A DNA stretch of 32,448 bases from a virus. The translations under genes were made by a program, and so were the position numbers. Within the stretch, counting starts at the first letter, position 1; each line of letters starts with the position of its first letter. Of this stretch, positions 1-7,613 are shown piece after piece. The stretch spans positions 1 to 32,448 of IMG/VR virus record IMGVR_UViG_3300013093_000155. The stretch is one strand, 5' to 3'. A model generated the notes under the pieces. That model saw only the letters and a program-made list of their open reading frames with translations. It did not search any database and had not been told where the DNA came from.

Positions 1-393
1 CATTGGCCATAGTTGTGCTAGTTGTCTAGCAAATCCTGAACGTCCTGCACTATCATCAGAACCAGTACCCATAACAAACTTCATCACATCTTCTGGACTG
101 TTAGGTAATGTAGGTGCACCACTCTTAGTTTGCATTTGACCACGCTTGATATATGCCCAAGCATTTTTAGGTATCATTCTAAAGACACCTTTATCATCAC
201 GACCCCAATATACAACAGGCATGCCGTCCCATTTCAATTCAATGTGACCACCTTCTTGTCCCATGTGATGCATACGTTCAATTGCGTGAAAACCACCTTT
301 GCTGCCGTGACTTAGTACTAGGTCTTCAATGTGTTGATATTTACGACCAATACTAGGTGCTGCTGCTTCGGTTAATATTTCATTGATTTTCAT
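1..393 (-). CDS. Ligase-like (DUF6267-type) phage protein, N-terminal 131 residues
   Basis: The gene runs off the left edge, so only the first 131 residues are visible. It has KWDG at residues 54-57, followed by VVYWGRDDKG. This matches motif I (KxDG) of the ATP-dependent ligase and capping-enzyme nucleotidyltransferase fold. A HIEDLVLSHGSKGG segment (about 21-34) before it resembles the 'HPED...GxxG' N-terminus of a family found in many T4-like phages (DUF6267, from memory). The first ten residues, MKINEILTEA, look like a T4 capsid-targeting peptide with an LxE/A cleavage site. Its ATG overlaps the stop of the nucleotidyltransferase gene (ATGA), so the two are probably translated together. 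Ligase or adenylyltransferase activity is inferred from one motif; the remaining motifs lie outside the window. Confidence 0.7.
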   Translation of the reverse strand, partial: MKINEILTEAAAPSIGRKYQHIEDLVLSHGSKGGFHAIERMHHMGQEGGHIELKWDGMPVVYWGRDDKGVFRMIPKNAWAYIKRGQMQTKSGAPTLPNSPEDVMKFVMGTGSDDSAGRSGFARQLAQLWPM

Positions 394-1109
394 TTTAACA
401 TGTCCAATGTATTACGGAACCATTCTTGTACAGTTGGAGTACCAAAATATTTCTCTTTGATTGCGTTGTACTTGTCAGGATACTGTTGCAATGCTTTCAT
501 CATCTTTGTTGGGTTACCCATATCATCTGCGCTTGCTGTGGGTCCAATGATGATTTTAGCAATTTGATCCTTATTGTTAGTTACTAGTTCTTTAGTTGCT
601 CTATCAACTAGTCCCTTATAAGGACTCATCATTAAACTAGGATGACCTTCAACATGACTCATGTTGGCTAAATCTGCCCACATCGCATGTAATGTTCCAC
701 CTTTCATAGTTGGATCAGTGTAATCGTGAGTATGTAATGGCTGTGCCGCGTTAGCGTTTTCAACTGCCATCAAGTCAACTTGAACAATCTCGTTACCTAC
801 TCCAGTTGGTACACCAACGTGAACGCTTACACCAGTACGTGCGGCAAATAAGCCTTTGTCTTTTAGATAATCTTCTAATGCTTTACGACTTAGTTTTAAT
901 TCTTTTGCAGGGAAAACTGTCATTAGTTCACCGGCATCAATCAACGCATCAATGTCAGAACTAACTTCCTTGTGTCCTGCACTACCAATTGGATATAGAT
1001 GTATTCCTTTAGGTAAAATACTCTGTAGGTTTGCAACAGCCCTAGGAAAGTTTTCTTTCTTAATTGCTACTGCATTTGGTACAACGTTTCCGCCTTCAAA
1101 CAGTTTCAT
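390..1109 (-). CDS. Pol-beta-superfamily nucleotidyltransferase
   Basis: This 239-residue protein carries the full metal-binding signature of the DNA polymerase beta nucleotidyltransferase superfamily. G42-S43 is followed by D52-I-D54 (in SSDIDALID), and a third acidic strand VQVDLM holds D112. Members transfer a nucleotide to RNA, DNA, protein or a small molecule; the substrate cannot be told from sequence. Residues 1-6 read MKLFEG, a short candidate capsid-targeting peptide (LFE/G). The gene overlaps the following ligase-like gene by four bases and starts one base after the stop of the small protein at 1111-1461. The pairing with a ligase-like protein suggests joint action on a nucleic acid end, or joint packaging in the head. 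The fold call is strong, the role is inference. Confidence 0.75.
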   Translation of the reverse strand: MKLFEGGNVVPNAVAIKKENFPRAVANLQSILPKGIHLYPIGSAGHKEVSSDIDALIDAGELMTVFPAKELKLSRKALEDYLKDKGLFAARTGVSVHVGVPTGVGNEIVQVDLMAVENANAAQPLHTHDYTDPTMKGGTLHAMWADLANMSHVEGHPSLMMSPYKGLVDRATKELVTNNKDQIAKIIIGPTASADDMGNPTKMMKALQQYPDKYNAIKEKYFGTPTVQEWFRNTLDMLK

Positions 1110-1110
1110 A

Positions 1111-1461
1111 TTAATAACTCACTTTAATATGTTGAATAATACCTACATTGAAACCCGATACTATTGCTCTCATGTAAACAAAATTACCTTGAATGTTAGT
1201 ATAGCTTAGTTGAGTAAGTGTATTGCAGCTTATATTATAAACAGTAAACCAATCGTTTTCTGTTGGATTTTCAGCCAATGTTGCTTGAATTGATATGAGT
1301 GCAGTTACCCCTATTAAATTCCAAGTTACTGTTTGCCAATCTTTATTACCCATGTAATAAGATGCAGCTTGTTGTTGATCTCCGGTGACAGCTCCAGAAA
1401 CAACAGAATTGCTATTGTATGCTACTTCGGGAAGTAACAATAGTGTAGTCGCTTGTGCCAT
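1111..1461 (-). CDS. Small beta-rich putative virion protein
   Basis: A 116-residue protein with no catalytic motif that I recognise. It is rich in beta-prone and hydroxyl residues. The C-terminal half (GNFVYMRAIVSGFNVGIIQ, about 91-109) resembles small structural proteins of marine T4-like phages, from memory only. No signal peptide or membrane segment stands out. The start overlaps the stop of the upstream 53-residue gene by one base (TAATG), so translation is probably coupled. It sits between a tiny helical protein and the nucleotidyltransferase in one minus-strand unit that begins at the late promoter at 1648-1655. A virion role is inferred from composition and neighbours. Confidence 0.6.
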   Translation of the reverse strand: MAQATTLLLLPEVAYNSNSVVSGAVTGDQQQAASYYMGNKDWQTVTWNLIGVTALISIQATLAENPTENDWFTVYNISCNTLTQLSYTNIQGNFVYMRAIVSGFNVGIIQHIKVSY

Positions 1462-1622
1462 TATGCTCGTTCCACTTCTACAATCACAGATTCACCCAAT
1501 AATTCTTGAGCTACTTGTTCTAACGCTTGCTGGGTTTCTTGGGGAATCAGATTCTCATCCATTCCGTCCTTGACTAGTTTACTGACTTTAACGACTAGTA
1601 CATTCTCTATAATCTTTGCCAT
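1461..1622 (-). CDS. Small conserved-looking protein, 53 residues
   Basis: It begins MAKIIENVLVVKVSKLVKDG and ends in a charged helix. I do not recognise it. The ATG at 1622 is preferred over a longer in-frame start at 1715. The longer form would run into the upstream gene and across the late-promoter motif at 1648-1655, and the ATG at 1622 has AGGG about ten bases upstream. It is the first gene after that promoter and is coupled to the next gene by a TAATG overlap. Confidence 0.6.
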   Translation of the reverse strand: MAKIIENVLVVKVSKLVKDGMDENLIPQETQQALEQVAQELLGESVIVEVERA

Positions 1623-1647
1623 GGTAAATACCCTATATGTAATAGAG

Positions 1648-1655
1648 TATTTATC
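1648..1655 (-). promoter_or_regulatory. Late promoter motif GATAAATA
   Basis: Minus-strand GATAAATACTC lies 26 bases before the ATG at 1622, in the short gap after the 239-residue gene. It fits the T4-type late consensus TATAAATA with G in the first position, and would drive the small structural genes and the nucleotidyltransferase/ligase-like pair. Confidence 0.6.
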
Positions 1656-1659
1656 AAGG

Positions 1660-2379
1660 TTAGACGATATCGGCTCGCTTTTGTAATTTATACTTTCTAC
1701 CCAGCATACCGTCATACATTAGTGCCAAATAGCTGAGATAACTCTCGTCATTATAGTCAATAAAGTAACTGCTAGAAAGGTATCGTAAGTTCCAATACCA
1801 TTGACTATCTTCTTTCTGATACAACCACATTTTAAGAGCAGGGCTTGGTCTCAATTGTGTGTTAGTAGTTAAGATTTTCTTCAATCCATCTTTGAAGTCT
1901 TCTGGGATTCGTTTGCTTTTGAAATAAATTCTATAATTGTGTTTAGGTTCATTCGCAAAAGTTTTGACCCCTGAATACCCGGTAGTAACGGCCTCAGTGA
2001 AGTCAACACACACATCTGTTAGTTTATCAAAATTATCATGTAGTGATTGTAGGTCATTACTGAATACAGAGATAGTATCATATTCACCGCGAACTTTGCT
2101 AGACTTGTTCTTTTTACTATCAATTCTATACTGCAATACTGTTTTGATGCTAGGTAAGTGGTGAATAAGAATATCTCTTTCATCCTGTTCTATTCTAATG
2201 ATTTTTTTACTCTTACCTAATACCATTTGTTCAAATTCATCTGGTGCATAGTATTGTGCTCTACGAAAGTGAGGTATTGTGATCCTGCAACGGTACTGAT
2301 ATTGACTATAGTACAACTCGTCACGATACTCTTGCAGGTCAACACCCGGTGAATTAGTTGCTGACTTTAATAATGCCAT
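1660..2379 (-). CDS. Conserved phage protein of unknown function, 239 residues
   Basis: I do not recognise this family. The protein is rich in Tyr, Arg and Lys, has many aromatic-basic patches (for example YYSQYQYRCRITIPHFRRAQ at about 28-47), and ends in a basic tail. There is no membrane segment or known catalytic motif. The start overlaps the end of the ClpA-like gene by 26 bases. The next internal Met is much further in, so the long start is the only sensible one. Coupling to clpA suggests shared expression, and a ClpA adaptor or substrate role is possible but is only a guess from position. Confidence 0.6.
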   Translation of the reverse strand: MALLKSATNSPGVDLQEYRDELYYSQYQYRCRITIPHFRRAQYYAPDEFEQMVLGKSKKIIRIEQDERDILIHHLPSIKTVLQYRIDSKKNKSSKVRGEYDTISVFSNDLQSLHDNFDKLTDVCVDFTEAVTTGYSGVKTFANEPKHNYRIYFKSKRIPEDFKDGLKKILTTNTQLRPSPALKMWLYQKEDSQWYWNLRYLSSSYFIDYNDESYLSYLALMYDGMLGRKYKLQKRADIV

Positions 2380-4627
2380 CTTCGCCTACTTCTACAATCA
2401 TTTTTTGATGTACTTCAAAATCAACTTTACCGTCATTCATCACTACAGTAATATTTGCACTTCTAATACGTTCAAAAAGAATCTTCTTACTCAATGGAAC
2501 ACGAATTAGTTCATCAATTTTACGTGCAAGAGGACGTGCGCCCATCTTACTATCGTAGCCCTGTTCTGCTAAGTAATCAATGACTGGTTCACTTAATGCC
2601 ATTGAAATGTCGTGCGTATCTTTCAGTGACTTTTTCAAATCATCAGTGAACTTAACCACAATCTTCTTGATAGCGAGGCTGTCAAGTTTTTTGAACTTAC
2701 AAATCAAGTCAATCCGATTTCTAAATTCTGGTTTGAAAAATTCTTTCAATGCTTTATCGTCTTCACCTGTACGCTCTGTGCTACCGAACCCAATAACTGA
2801 TTTCTCACTATCAGCACTACCCAAGTTACTTGTCATAATTACAATACAGTTTTTAGCATTGACTTCTTTGCCATTACTACCAGTAATTTTACCTTCATCA
2901 AGCAATTGCAAGAAGATGTTGAAGATATCTGGATGTGCTTTTTCAACTTCATCAAATAACAAGATACTATGTGGGTTCTTGCTCAAATCATTGAGTAGTC
3001 GTCCGCCACCTAAGTTACCTTCACCGAAGCCAACATAGCCAGGGGGTGCGCCGATCAAACTACTGACACTAAACTTTTCACCGTATTCACTCATATCATA
3101 CTTGAGTAATGGCATATCTAAGTTTTTGCTCAATAACCGTGCTAGTTCAGTTTTACCCGTACCAGTTGGACCCAAGAACAGGAAACTTGCCATTGGTTTA
3201 GTCGTATTACCAATACCCGCAAAACTAACATAGACACGATCTAGTACTTGGTCAACTGTTTCTGATTGTCCATACAACTTATCTTTGATGTTTGTATCTA
3301 AGTTTTGGATACGTTCATAGTTATTATCTTTGAGTTTATCTGCCGGAACACCTGCAATACGTTCAACTTGGTCAAAAATCAAGTCTTTAGTAATGACTGC
3401 ACCCTCGTTACCTGCAACACGTTGTTTGGCACATGCAGCGTCTAACAAATCAATACTCTTATCTGGGTTTTTACGGTCATGAATATATCTAGTGGAACAA
3501 TCAACTGCTGCTGTAATCGCTTCATCAGTAATTTTAACATTATGGAAGTCATCTAGTCGTTCACTCAATCCACTCAAAATGCGAATAGTTGAATCATAAC
3601 TTGGCTCATCAACTGAAACTTTATAAAAACGGCGCATTAACGCACGATCCTTTTCAAAACTTTCGTAGAATTCTTCCCATGTTGTACTAGCAATAACTTT
3701 CAAGTTACCTTTAGTAATTGCTGGTTTAATCATGTTGGCAAAGTCTGGACCACTTTGACTGCTCGATCCTGCGCCGCGCATTGTATGTGCTTCGTCAATG
3801 AAAAGAATTGCTTTCTTTTTAGTAGTTAGTGCGTCAATAATTGCTTTGACCTTTTCTTCAAAATCACCGCGATATTTACTTCCTGCAACCAATGAACCAA
3901 TTTCTAAACTGTATACATCATGTCCGACTAAGAATTCAGGAACGTCACCTAATGCAATTTGCTGTGTAATACCCTCAACAATAGCAGTCTTACCTACACC
4001 AGGATCTCCAACCATCAATACGTTACTTTTGAATCGCTTTGCTAATACGTTAACAATATCATCAACTTCTTTGCTACGACCAATCATGGGTTCTAGTTTA
4101 CCATTTCTAGCAAGATTAGTTAGATTGGTTGTATATTCTTCTAGGATTTCGTCTGCTTGCTCGTCACTGAGCTTAACAATTGCATTCTCACCCTTATAAG
4201 TTTTTTGCCAGAATGGCAAGAATTCTTGTTTGTTAATACCATATTTCAACAAGAAATAATGTGCATGACTATTTCCTTCTGCTGCGATACTTAGATACAA
4301 GTCAATAGTTGTAACTTGTTTACGACCAGTAAACAAAACTTGCGTGACTGAACGATTCATAACTCGTTCTAAAACATTTGTTTTACGAGGTTGAACAGTT
4401 TCTCCTGGTTCAACATTCATTCTGATAGCATGTAGACTATCAACATACTGTGTCACTTCCTTAATCATTAAGTTAGTATCAATACCATAGTTCTCTAAAC
4501 ATTTTTTGAATGGAGAATGTGTGATTAATGACAACAATAAATGTTCTACAGTGCAATATTCGTGATTGCGATCTTTTGCAAAGCCAATGGCATGTTCAAT
4601 AATTGACTCAATTTCTGGTGAATGCAC
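2354..4627 (-). CDS. clpA: ClpA-like AAA+ unfoldase (Hsp100)
   Basis: The 757-residue protein matches the layout and length of bacterial ClpA. A Clp N-domain (about 1-145) is followed by D1 with Walker A GDPGVGKT (207-214), Walker B LFIDEAH (275-281) and a KYRG pore loop (251-254). D2 has Walker A GPTGTGKT (486-493), Walker B LLFDEVEK (556-563), pore loop GYVG (530-533), FRNRID (635-640) and the GARPLAR sensor (696-702). There is no ClpB middle domain. IGF at 612-614 sits where ClpA carries its ClpP-docking IGL loop. No ClpP is encoded here, so the protein would either capture host ClpP or unfold proteins alone. Translation begins at a GTG, seven bases after AAGGA. It lies in a unit with dnaJ and follows a late promoter. 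Confidence 0.92.
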   Translation of the reverse strand: MHSPEIESIIEHAIGFAKDRNHEYCTVEHLLLSLITHSPFKKCLENYGIDTNLMIKEVTQYVDSLHAIRMNVEPGETVQPRKTNVLERVMNRSVTQVLFTGRKQVTTIDLYLSIAAEGNSHAHYFLLKYGINKQEFLPFWQKTYKGENAIVKLSDEQADEILEEYTTNLTNLARNGKLEPMIGRSKEVDDIVNVLAKRFKSNVLMVGDPGVGKTAIVEGITQQIALGDVPEFLVGHDVYSLEIGSLVAGSKYRGDFEEKVKAIIDALTTKKKAILFIDEAHTMRGAGSSSQSGPDFANMIKPAITKGNLKVIASTTWEEFYESFEKDRALMRRFYKVSVDEPSYDSTIRILSGLSERLDDFHNVKITDEAITAAVDCSTRYIHDRKNPDKSIDLLDAACAKQRVAGNEGAVITKDLIFDQVERIAGVPADKLKDNNYERIQNLDTNIKDKLYGQSETVDQVLDRVYVSFAGIGNTTKPMASFLFLGPTGTGKTELARLLSKNLDMPLLKYDMSEYGEKFSVSSLIGAPPGYVGFGEGNLGGGRLLNDLSKNPHSILLFDEVEKAHPDIFNIFLQLLDEGKITGSNGKEVNAKNCIVIMTSNLGSADSEKSVIGFGSTERTGEDDKALKEFFKPEFRNRIDLICKFKKLDSLAIKKIVVKFTDDLKKSLKDTHDISMALSEPVIDYLAEQGYDSKMGARPLARKIDELIRVPLSKKILFERIRSANITVVMNDGKVDFEVHQKMIVEVGEDGIIKVSN

Positions 4628-4638
4628 GGTTGTTTTCC

Positions 4639-5445
4639 TTAGTTACGATATTGCGTGATTGCATCTTTGATGCGTGAATCTATTGTAGCAGGGATAAATG
4701 GTTTCATCAATATCATTTGGTCACCAAATCCGTTATTAATCGGTAAGCCCTTTCCTACTAAACGTAAATTTGATCCAGGTTGTGTATTGGGAGGGATAGT
4801 TACTTCAACTTTATCACCAGAAACAGTAGTAAACTCAAACTTACCACCAACGATCAAATCCAAAACACTTACATCCTGCACCGAATGCAGGTGCGGACCA
4901 TTACGTTGATACTTAGCATTTGGATACACTCTGAATTCTACGATTAGTATACCATCTTTGATGAGGTTATCATATCGCATAGTTTGTCCATCATCAACAC
5001 CACGCGGAATATCAATCTTAATTGGATTAGATTGTCCCTGCATCTGTAATAGTTGTTCGCCACCATTGTATACCTGTTCTATGCTTACCCAAACAACTGT
5101 GCGATAACTAGGTTGTTGTGGACGACCACGTTGTCCCGGATGACCAAACATTTGGCTAAAGATATCATCCATACCAAATCCACCCATTTGGAAACTAAAT
5201 CCACCGGGGAATCCTTGTTGGAATCCACCGGGCATTTGCCCGTTACCGAATGGATTTGGATTATCGTATTGTTGTCGTTTTTGTGGATCAGAGAGGGTTT
5301 CGTATGCCTCTTGAACTTTTTGAAACTGGGCAGTATCACCGCCCTTGTCTGGATGGTGAATGCCAGCCATTTTACGATATGCTTTTTTAATGTCTTCAGG
5401 GGTAGCATTGTTAGCTACCCCAAGAGTTTGATAATAGTCAGTCAT
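4639..5445 (-). CDS. dnaJ: DnaJ/CbpA-type J-domain cochaperone
   Basis: This 268-residue Hsp40 protein has an N-terminal J domain with the HPD motif (in HHPDKGGD). A Gly/Phe/Met/Gln-rich linker follows, then a C-terminal substrate-binding region with PRGVDDGQ and LRLVGKGLP. The cysteine zinc-finger domain of DnaJ is missing, so it is class II, like CbpA. J proteins stimulate the ATPase of Hsp70 (DnaK), which here must come from the host. The ATG at 5445 is chosen because it begins the conserved MTDYYQTLGV; a seven-residue longer start at 5466 is possible. It is followed within eleven bases by clpA, making a two-gene chaperone unit behind the late promoter at 5484-5491. Confidence 0.9.
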   Translation of the reverse strand: MTDYYQTLGVANNATPEDIKKAYRKMAGIHHPDKGGDTAQFQKVQEAYETLSDPQKRQQYDNPNPFGNGQMPGGFQQGFPGGFSFQMGGFGMDDIFSQMFGHPGQRGRPQQPSYRTVVWVSIEQVYNGGEQLLQMQGQSNPIKIDIPRGVDDGQTMRYDNLIKDGILIVEFRVYPNAKYQRNGPHLHSVQDVSVLDLIVGGKFEFTTVSGDKVEVTIPPNTQPGSNLRLVGKGLPINNGFGDQMILMKPFIPATIDSRIKDAITQYRN

Positions 5446-5483
5446 AATATTGATAGTATAGCACATTAGGTGCTAGTCGTCAA

Positions 5484-5491
5484 TATTTATG
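5484..5491 (-). promoter_or_regulatory. Late promoter motif CATAAATA
   Basis: It overlaps the stop codon of the holin-like gene and lies 38 bases before the dnaJ ATG. It would start a dnaJ-clpA transcript. Confidence 0.55.
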
Positions 5492-6227
5492 AAGCTACGC
5501 CGGCAACCTTTTCTTTTGTTCTACCGTATGCTGCGATACCTAGAACTGCACCCATTGCAATGTGATACAATCCGGCACCCTGTAATGTCAATGGTTGCCA
5601 TTGACTAGTTACGTTACCATGTGTCATTGCTTGTAACACTGACCATAAGATCGGGAACAATACAAAGTCGCAAGTACATGTCAACATGTAGATCCAACCC
5701 ATCATCGGGCGCATCTTTTTGTTAATCCAGTCAGTAGCATCTTTGTCTAATTTAACAGTAGATTCGCCGCCTTCACTCATTGCGCCGCCACCTGACTTTA
5801 ATGATTCACCTTGATTTTGAACTGATTGGAAAGAACTTTGTTGCATTCCACCACTCATCCCACCTGACGCGCCGAAACCTGTTGATCCAGTTGAAGCTGC
5901 TCCAAATCCAGGTGAAGCTCCGAAACCGCCTGCTGTTGCTGACGTTGATGCTCCGAAAGAGTTGGACGTTGCTGAACCGAAACCTGAGGAGCTGCCAAAG
6001 CCTCCTGCTGAACTTGTACTTGTTGTTGATCCGAATCCACTTGAAGACCCTCCGAATGTACTTGTGCTTGCTGCTGTAGTAGATGTAGCTGGCGTTGTTG
6101 AACCAAATGCACTTCCTGATGGAAATGCACTAACTGTGGGATCACTTGCTAATACATCATGGTGATCGTCACTCTTTGCTATCGCATTGTCAGTTGTACC
6201 TGACTTCTGTGCTAGTAATGTTGCCAT
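5487..6227 (-). CDS. Holin-like membrane protein with FG-repeat domain
   Basis: The 246-residue protein has two distinct halves. Residues about 38-150 are a Ser/Gly/Thr/Ala-rich low-complexity region with nine Phe-Gly dipeptides (at 41, 58, 65, 77, 83, 91, 102, 108, 118), mostly in GFGS or GFGA context. Residues about 165-240 are a compact membrane module: KKMRPMMGWIYML, a hydrophobic helix (about 175-197), a short polar loop, and a second helix with LQGAGLYHIAMGAVLGIAAY (215-234), then KEK. This module resembles a small holin-like family in marine T4-like phages (3TM holin type), recalled from memory. A holin would permeabilise the inner membrane for the endolysin, but none of the lysis genes adjoin it. 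It precedes dnaJ and follows the 192-residue gene by one base. Confidence 0.65.
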   Translation of the reverse strand: MATLLAQKSGTTDNAIAKSDDHHDVLASDPTVSAFPSGSAFGSTTPATSTTAASTSTFGGSSSGFGSTTSTSSAGGFGSSSGFGSATSNSFGASTSATAGGFGASPGFGAASTGSTGFGASGGMSGGMQQSSFQSVQNQGESLKSGGGAMSEGGESTVKLDKDATDWINKKMRPMMGWIYMLTCTCDFVLFPILWSVLQAMTHGNVTSQWQPLTLQGAGLYHIAMGAVLGIAAYGRTKEKVAGVAS

Positions 6228-6228
6228 T

Positions 6229-6807
6229 TTATAATCCTGCCTTTGCTAAGTAACCCTGTAATATGCTATCTTTTTTACCAGTGTATTTCTTTGGTAATTC
6301 TAAACCTGCTTGAATACGCATTTCACTTAATTTATTATCTTTTTCTGTTTCAGAATCTTCTGCATCTTCTTCAGGAAACTGTTCACGATATAAATGTGGG
6401 CTTTGAATGATGTGAGGTCCTATTTCTTCTTCAACTGCTGCATATTCTTTATCATCAATTTCAATAGTCCATTCTTCACTATCTAAATCAGTTAGTGTTT
6501 CTAAATCTTCAATCAGTTCAATAATTCTTTTGGGTGCGCTTGTTCTACGATTAATTTCAACAAACACTAGATATTTGCCAGGACTAACTTCACCTTCGCT
6601 AATTTGTGCATCTACAATCCAATCATAGCCATGATAGAACCAATCTACTAAATCTTCTGCTGCTTGTTTACTTTTTAGAGTAAATGCTAATGTAATTAAG
6701 TTAGCATCACTCCCTGATTTAGCAGAATATTCATCTATTGTTAACATTGGTTGAATTTGATTTACCATGTCTTTGTGGTCAAGACCTTCGTTCAATATTT
6801 TTTTCAT
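6229..6807 (-). CDS. Acidic phage protein with capsid-targeting-like N-terminus
   Basis: The family is not recognised. The 192-residue protein begins MKKILNEG, which fits a T4 prohead-protease cleavage site (LxE/G) at the end of a short targeting peptide. The body alternates beta-prone stretches (KYLVFVEINRR, about 98-108) with a very acidic middle (about 112-156) and a basic C-terminus ending GYLAKAGL. No catalytic motif or membrane segment is visible. Its start overlaps the stop of the preceding gene by one base (TAATG). A role as a minor head or internal protein is an inference from the N-terminus only. Confidence 0.6.
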   Translation of the reverse strand: MKKILNEGLDHKDMVNQIQPMLTIDEYSAKSGSDANLITLAFTLKSKQAAEDLVDWFYHGYDWIVDAQISEGEVSPGKYLVFVEINRRTSAPKRIIELIEDLETLTDLDSEEWTIEIDDKEYAAVEEEIGPHIIQSPHLYREQFPEEDAEDSETEKDNKLSEMRIQAGLELPKKYTGKKDSILQGYLAKAGL

Positions 6808-7460
6808 TAAAAACCTCCTTGACCCACTGGATTGCCCATAACGTTAGCTCCGGCTCCCTGAGGTGTTGCCCCCATTCCTAAATCAGGCATTTGATTTTGC
6901 GCCTGATTATTATCATCTTCTTGATTACCCTCTTGATCCAAATCATCTTCATACGCTGAATCTAAATCTTCTAAATCAATGTTTTGTCCTGCTAAGTCAA
7001 TTGATCCTTCACGGATATCGTTCATTAATTGCTTAGGCATTTCAATATAAACTAACCAAACTTCACGCTCAATCATTTTAGGGAAGTGAGTTCCGGGCTT
7101 ATAATCTCCTGAGTTTTTGATCTTTACAGGAACTTTGATTGAAGTCTTTTTAAACTTGATGTTGCATCCCACTTTAAGTAAGCGTTTTGCTCCTCTAGGG
7201 TTAGGCATAAGTTTATGTGGATACATGAATACACAACTTATAGCGTATCTTTTGATACTAGGACCTGACACTAATTCACCAATATCCCAGTTACGGAATG
7301 CATATAAGTCACAGTCATCTAAGACACGCTCAAAATCTAATAGTGTGCTCATGGAACCGTCACTGGTATAGATACCCTTGATGTTATCAATGATATTCTT
7401 GTAATCAATGTTTTTGAAAAATTCGTCTGATGGATTGCTCATATTATTATTTATCATCAT
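6807..7460 (-). CDS. Conserved phage protein of unknown function, 217 residues
   Basis: I do not recognise a fold. The first 150 residues look globular, with MPNPRGAKRLLKVGCNIKFK (about 85-104) and a beta-rich stretch to EVWLVYIEMP. The last 60 residues are disordered: an acidic segment (EDLDSAYEDDLDQEGNQEDD) and a Gly/Pro/Asn/Met-rich tail ending VGQGGF. Two starts are possible, 7460 (MMINNNMSNP) and 7442 (MSNPSDEFF). Neither has a good ribosome binding site, so the exact N-terminus is uncertain. It is the first gene of the minus-strand unit facing away from phoH, behind the late motif at 7505-7512. Co-expression with the holin-like and chaperone genes suggests late timing. Confidence 0.6.
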   Translation of the reverse strand: MMINNNMSNPSDEFFKNIDYKNIIDNIKGIYTSDGSMSTLLDFERVLDDCDLYAFRNWDIGELVSGPSIKRYAISCVFMYPHKLMPNPRGAKRLLKVGCNIKFKKTSIKVPVKIKNSGDYKPGTHFPKMIEREVWLVYIEMPKQLMNDIREGSIDLAGQNIDLEDLDSAYEDDLDQEGNQEDDNNQAQNQMPDLGMGATPQGAGANVMGNPVGQGGF

Positions 7461-7504
7461 TGCAACGATAATGAGCCTAAAAGAAAAAATAGAGCTGAGC
7501 CTAA

Positions 7505-7512
7505 TATTTATC
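7505..7512 (-). promoter_or_regulatory. Late promoter motif GATAAATA
   Basis: It lies in the 153-base divergent gap between phoH and the minus-strand unit, 44 bases before the ATG at 7460. It would open the unit running to clpA. Confidence 0.6.
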
Positions 7513-7559
7513 TAAAAAATCTCTTTTTAAAGTACGCTACTATCACGCAATCAAATGCC

Positions 7560-7567
7560 TTTAAATA
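7560..7567 (+). promoter_or_regulatory. Possible phoH promoter element TTTAAATA
   Basis: This plus-strand octamer differs from the T4 late consensus at one position, and the overlapping TAAATAT could instead act as a -10 element. No clear -35 box precedes it. It is 46 bases upstream of the phoH start and is the best candidate in the gap. Confidence 0.3.
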
Positions 7568-7600
7568 TATCTGAGTTTTATGAGAACTCACTACCTCAAC

Positions 7601-7605
7601 AGGAG
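7601..7605 (+). promoter_or_regulatory. Ribosome binding site deciding a TTG start for phoH
   Basis: AGGAG ends eight bases before TTG at 7614-7616. No in-frame ATG lies near this spacing, so the site supports TTG as the start codon. Confidence 0.7.
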
Positions 7606-7613
7606 AAAGCATT

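Noticed and set aside
5780-6165. Open frames on both strands opposite and within the FG-repeat region
   Set aside because: They are low-complexity shadows of the repeat codons, giving Leu- or Gln-rich translations without start signals.
5487-6227. True homology of the FG domain to eukaryotic nucleoporins
   Set aside because: Similarity is in composition and spacing only. Low-complexity FG tracts arise easily, so convergence is assumed.
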